27,613 nucleotides of DNA. Origin: Syntrophaceae bacterium UBA4778 (GTDB lineage: Bacteria > Desulfobacterota > Syntrophia > Syntrophales > UBA4778). The stretch is taken from contig DHHG01000225.1 in assembly GCA_002403175.1 (NCBI GenBank), forward strand, positions 1 to 27,613. The letters are read 5' to 3'. Below are positions 24,861-27,613 of the stretch, one piece after another. Each line of letters opens with the position of its first letter. Position 1 is the first letter of the stretch. The notes beneath the pieces were generated by a model that had not been told where the DNA came from, did no database searches, and was given only the letters and a program-made list of their open reading frames with translations. A program made the translations under genes and the position numbers.

Positions 24861-24892
24861 AATATAATATCTATCTAATTCTCTTCAAGAGA
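24861..24892 (-). promoter_or_regulatory. candidate hsdR operon promoter with operator-like palindrome
   Basis: On the minus strand TTGAAG (24888-24883) and TATATT (24866-24861) are 16 bp apart. A perfect inverted repeat, TCTCTT-C-AAGAGA at 24880-24892, covers the -35 box and extends through AATT on both sides (24877-24897) if a two-base bulge is allowed. Position and symmetry suggest a repressor or controller site. No controller-protein gene was seen nearby. Confidence 0.5.
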
Positions 24893-25158
24893 TAATTCGT
24901 AAAAAGTAGAATAATTGTTCAAAAATTACAAAAACCTGCATGATCTTGATTTAAAAAGCAATATAGATGGAATGAAGTTAACTGATTAGATTATGCTTTT
25001 CGCCAGGGCCCCCGCAGCCACCTTTAAGCTTCTGAGATTACAAGTTATTTTTAAAAAATTACATATAAAAACGTAAGGGTAGGGGGGGAGGAGTCCCATT
25101 CTCCGGGTTTCTTTTTAGCAATTGAAGATAGATAGCCATGAACCGGTTTCAATTCATT
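24893..25158. other. gene-free stretch between the recombinase and the hsdR promoter
   Basis: These 266 bp carry no open frame I would call a gene. They include an AT-rich segment, a GC-rich patch around 25004-25022 containing GGGCCCCCGC, and a run of G residues at 25082-25089 followed by an imperfect GGAG/CTCC pair. No clean terminator for the recombinase gene is visible. Confidence 0.5.
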
Positions 25159-25782
25159 TCACTGATCGGCTCGATTGCCAGTTCGATCAATATTTCTTTT
25201 TTTCATCCAATTCCAAAGATTGCGTGGAGCTGTATCATATTTCCTGGCTATCTTAACTTGTGAAACACCCAGAGCGAGAAGTCCTCTGATCTCCAACTCA
25301 TTAATGTCGAGTTTCGATTTACCAGGTCCTTTCGGTCTTCCTAAAATAACGCCTTGGGCCTTCTTAGTAGCCAATGCAGACCGGGTCCGCTGGCTTATGA
25401 GTTCTCGCTCAATCTCTGCAGCCATTGAGAAAGCCATGGCGACTACCTTGCTCTGGATTCCACCATCTAGACTCCAATTTCCCTTAGCTGCATATACCCG
25501 AATGCCCCTTCTAGTTGCAATTGAGAGTATCTCCATTATTTCGAGCATCGATCTTCCCAGTCTCGAGAGCTCTGCCACAATTAGGGTATCTCCTTTTTCA
25601 AAAGCACCCAACAAGGAAGCAATTTTTCGATCTTTCCAGGTCCTTCGTCCCGAAACTATTTCCTCAATAAATTTAACTGGGCTTAAACCTTTTTCATTTG
25701 CTAGCTTTAGAATTTCGAGATGCTGATTCTCAATGTCCTGCCGATCAGTCGAAATTCTTACATATGCTACTGTTTGCGGCAT
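25159..25782 (-). CDS. serine recombinase, resolvase/invertase family
   Basis: The 207-residue protein has the resolvase catalytic domain: VAYVRISTDRQD with nucleophile Ser11 and Arg9, the SRLGRSMLEI motif with its two catalytic arginines around 70-75, and the E-helix region AMAFSMAAEIERELISQRT. The linker GRPKGPGKSK leads to a C-terminal helix-turn-helix (residues about 168-195, LLALGVSQVKIARKYDTAPRNLWNWMKKR). Such enzymes resolve cointegrates or invert DNA segments. The ATG follows AGAGGT at good spacing. It is lower in G+C than the restriction operon next to it. No transposase is adjacent, so it may be a plasmid- or island-derived recombinase. Confidence 0.92.
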   Translation of the reverse strand: MPQTVAYVRISTDRQDIENQHLEILKLANEKGLSPVKFIEEIVSGRRTWKDRKIASLLGAFEKGDTLIVAELSRLGRSMLEIMEILSIATRRGIRVYAAKGNWSLDGGIQSKVVAMAFSMAAEIERELISQRTRSALATKKAQGVILGRPKGPGKSKLDINELEIRGLLALGVSQVKIARKYDTAPRNLWNWMKKRNIDRTGNRADQ

Positions 25783-25832
25783 AAAATGTTACCTCTCATT
25801 AAATAGGAAATGAAAACCAGAAATATGTATTA

Positions 25833-25862
25833 AAAATACTTTAAAATAAGAAACAATGTCAA
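25833..25862 (-). promoter_or_regulatory. candidate promoter of the serine recombinase
   Basis: On the minus strand a perfect TTGACA (25862-25857) is followed, 17-18 bp later, by TATTTT/GTATTT (25839-25833). Transcription would start about 45 bases upstream of the ATG at 25782. Confidence 0.5.
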
Positions 25863-25891
25863 GTATATTCATTACATAATATAGTGATATA

Positions 25892-25905
25892 AAAACGTAC
25901 GTTTT
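25892..25905. repeat. 14-bp perfect palindrome upstream of the recombinase
   Basis: AAAACGTACGTTTT is perfectly self-complementary and lies 30 bp upstream of the predicted recombinase -35 box, in a strongly AT-rich region between two divergent genes. It may be an operator or a recombinase half-site pair; nothing in the sequence decides between them. Confidence 0.6.
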
Positions 25906-25959
25906 ATTTACATATTAATTAATTTATTTCAAAATTCCAGCAGACTTGAAGAATCTTAT

Positions 25960-25988
25960 TTGCAGTGGATAATTGTGAGTGATATACA
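25960..25988 (+). promoter_or_regulatory. candidate promoter for the 26029 gene
   Basis: TTGCAG at 25960-25965 and TATACA at 25983-25988 are separated by 17 bp. The -35 match is weak. Confidence 0.3.
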
Positions 25989-26028
25989 GTGCAAGCAAAT
26001 TGAACATTCATTTTAGTCGAGTGTGTCC

Positions 26029-26475
26029 ATGACAATATTGAATAAGAATTTTCTCTTGGAGCAAGGGCCATTCCTTAATTTGGTTTACCGCAAATCACCA
26101 CTGATCATGCCTGAAGGTGAATGGCCCTCAAAAGATGAGTACGAAAAGGATATTTTCTTCGATTTAGCAGATGAATTGTTGGGAGATCTATGCCTCATTA
26201 CAGGACAGTATTGTCCATTTAGTCCCTATGAGGTTATAAATCTATCGGACACGGAATCAATTCAATCGGTACGAAATACATTTGCAAACTGGATTAAAAT
26301 CATCACCAATGCAAGCGATGACAAAGTTAGAAGGGTCTTTTCGGGGCTGTATGAAAAAAAAGATATTCCGCCATCTGATATAAGACGGGATGTTCTTGAT
26401 ACTTTGGAATACATTATGAGTTATCTATCCACTGCTGAGAAAAAAGGAGATACCATTACGATAATTGGTATCTGA
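26029..26475 (+). CDS. hypothetical protein, small acidic
   Basis: The 148-residue product is acidic, soluble and without a signal peptide or membrane segment. I do not recognise the family. The sequence suggests a two-part helical fold: a Tyr/Phe-rich N-terminal half with a DLADELLGDLC helix, and a C-terminal half with RNTFANWIKIITNASDDKVRRVF and a final helix before the GDTITIIGI end. The ATG at 26029 is used because GAG at 26019-26021 is spaced for it; a GTG two codons upstream is the alternative. It stands alone between the divergent recombinase and the next plus-strand gene and could be an accessory or immunity-type protein, but no evidence supports a specific role. Confidence 0.6.
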   Translation: MTILNKNFLLEQGPFLNLVYRKSPLIMPEGEWPSKDEYEKDIFFDLADELLGDLCLITGQYCPFSPYEVINLSDTESIQSVRNTFANWIKIITNASDDKVRRVFSGLYEKKDIPPSDIRRDVLDTLEYIMSYLSTAEKKGDTITIIGI

Positions 26476-26631
26476 AATCTTTAGACTATCTGTTGTGATT
26501 TGCTCAACCAGAGATCATGAATTTAGGTAATTAGTACCAGATTCAAATTGTGAATTTCAGATGTTTCTGTTGGAATTTCAGCCCTTTCGAAAAATGCATT
26601 ACCGAGAAGCTGTTATATGAGAGATGAATGA

Positions 26632-27594
26632 ATGTCCAAAGAAACAACGATAATTCTCAAACGAGATGATCTATATAAATTAGTATGGTCAGAGTCCGTT
26701 CATAAACTATCAAAGCAACACGGATTATCGGATGTTGGTTTAGCCAAAGCTTGCAGGAAAATGGGAATCCCGCTCCCGGGAAGGGGATATTGGGCGATGA
26801 AGGCGAGCGGCAGAAGTATGCCCATAACTCCCTTACCACCAGTAACAGAGAACACTATCAGGCAGGTTACAATACATAAGCAGCAAGAGGAAGTTCATAA
26901 GAACCCCACACCTGAAGATCCCGATATAATTAAGCACGAGCGGTTCCCTGAAAATCGAATCACAGTGGCCCAAAACCTCTATAATCCGGACATTCTGATA
27001 GAAATAACAGAAAGAGCTCTAAAAAAAGCAAGACCCGATAATTATGGTCGCCTTAGTATATTTGGAAAAGGTTGCCTAGATCTGAGAGTGAGCCAAGGTA
27101 GTTTACATCGTGCTTTATTAATACTTGATGCACTTATAAAAGCTTTAAAACAACGTGGATATGCTATAGCTGCGAACCCAGGCGAGACACAGATCACTAT
27201 TTTAGGAGAGCAAATAAATGTTCGATTGACAGAAGCAGCAAGCCGGTCTGAAAGAGCTCTCACTAGAGAAGAAATGATTCAGAAAAAAAGCGATCCTCTC
27301 TATTACCATTCTGATCGTTACCTTTATACACCTACTGGAAAATTGTCTTTGGTAGCTGATTATTATGGAGCCCATACCCTGTGTTCAGATACAAAAGGAA
27401 GGTCATTAGAAGATTCGCTCAATGAGGGCCTAATCGAACTAATAAGATTCGTCTTAGAATTGAAAGAAGCTAGGATAATTCGTGAACGTGAAAGAATCGA
27501 GCAAGAAGAAGCGAGACAAAGGCGAAATATAAAAGAAGAACAGGCGAGGAAAGAACAAGAAAGGTATGAAGCTTTATTGAAAGAGGCAATATGA
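26632..27594 (+). CDS. hypothetical protein with putative N-terminal helix-turn-helix and charged C-terminal helix
   Basis: The 320-residue product has an N-terminal segment, residues about 10-55, that reads like a helix-turn-helix: YKLVWSESVHKLSKQHG then LSDVGLAKACRKMGIPLPG, ending in GRGYW. A middle domain (about 110-265) contains mixed strands and helices, with LRVSQGSLHRALLILDALIKAL and an ADYYGA motif. The last 50 residues form a highly charged Glu/Arg/Lys helix, probably a coiled coil. I have the impression of a widespread uncharacterised proteobacterial family with the YW-ending N-terminal motif, but cannot name it. Possible GAGAGA ribosome binding site upstream. DNA binding is inferred only from the N-terminal pattern. 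Confidence 0.65.
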   Translation: MSKETTIILKRDDLYKLVWSESVHKLSKQHGLSDVGLAKACRKMGIPLPGRGYWAMKASGRSMPITPLPPVTENTIRQVTIHKQQEEVHKNPTPEDPDIIKHERFPENRITVAQNLYNPDILIEITERALKKARPDNYGRLSIFGKGCLDLRVSQGSLHRALLILDALIKALKQRGYAIAANPGETQITILGEQINVRLTEAASRSERALTREEMIQKKSDPLYYHSDRYLYTPTGKLSLVADYYGAHTLCSDTKGRSLEDSLNEGLIELIRFVLELKEARIIRERERIEQEEARQRRNIKEEQARKEQERYEALLKEAI

Positions 27595-27613
27595 TGTAGG
27601 TTGAAAAAAATGG

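Noticed and set aside
25004..25022. A GC-rich patch (GGGCCCCCGCAGCC) that superficially resembles a tRNA 3' end and a possible second attachment site.
   Set aside because: It does not match the tRNA-fMet 3' end beyond CCCCGC and has no T-arm sequence next to it.
25963..25990. A stretch resembling half of a lac operator (GGATAATTGTGAGTG).
   Set aside because: The similarity is short and there is no LacI-family regulator or sugar gene nearby; chance is the simpler explanation.

Overview
The window looks like a chromosomal segment of an AT-leaning Gram-negative bacterium, most plausibly a deltaproteobacterium of the Syntrophus/Smithella kind. That placement is an inference from gene content: an lptF-lptG pair and an LpxH-type hydrolase (so an LPS outer membrane), a lipoprotein, a short thermophile/archaeal-like AhcY, a divergent MetK, and a pyruvoyl-dependent (archaeal-type) arginine decarboxylase beside an agmatinase. 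No database search was possible.

Layout. 1-738 (minus): 5' part of an HD-domain hydrolase running off the left edge. 964-2899: purB and a small lipoprotein. 3038-5354: tsaD, a DUF2062 membrane protein and rsmA, tightly packed. 5394-6769: a sigma70-like promoter, a leader with a textbook terminator/antiterminator switch, then panC-panD (pantothenate). 6934-10172: a DUF502 membrane protein, metK and ahcY (SAM synthesis and SAH removal), closed by a strong terminator. 10267-12515 (minus): lptF-lptG (LPS export). 12710-14082: a PHP phosphoesterase and an LpxH-type enzyme, divergent from lptFG. 14143-15563: agmatinase and arginine decarboxylase (putrescine from arginine). 15653-15729: initiator tRNA-fMet with its own promoter and terminator.

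Downstream of the tRNA the content becomes accessory. 15873-24802 (minus) is one co-directional, visibly more G+C-rich operon: hsdR, hsdM, hsdS, an SMC/RecF-like ATPase, and an HNH nuclease. It is a complete type I restriction-modification system with a Septu-like (PtuA/PtuB-like) ATPase-nuclease pair welded to its end by overlapping or nearly touching reading frames. This composite defence operon is the best candidate for an under-described system here. A roughly 33-bp repeat built from CACGAAA units occurs three times inside the operon. Two copies sit in phase inside hsdM and hsdS and encode the same 11-residue pattern; the third supplies the hsdS stop codon and the hsdS/ATPase spacer. 25159-25782 (minus) is a serine recombinase. 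Then come two unrecognised AT-rich genes on the plus strand, one with a putative N-terminal helix-turn-helix and a charged C-terminal helix.

No CRISPR array, IS element, reverse transcriptase or tyrosine integrase was seen.
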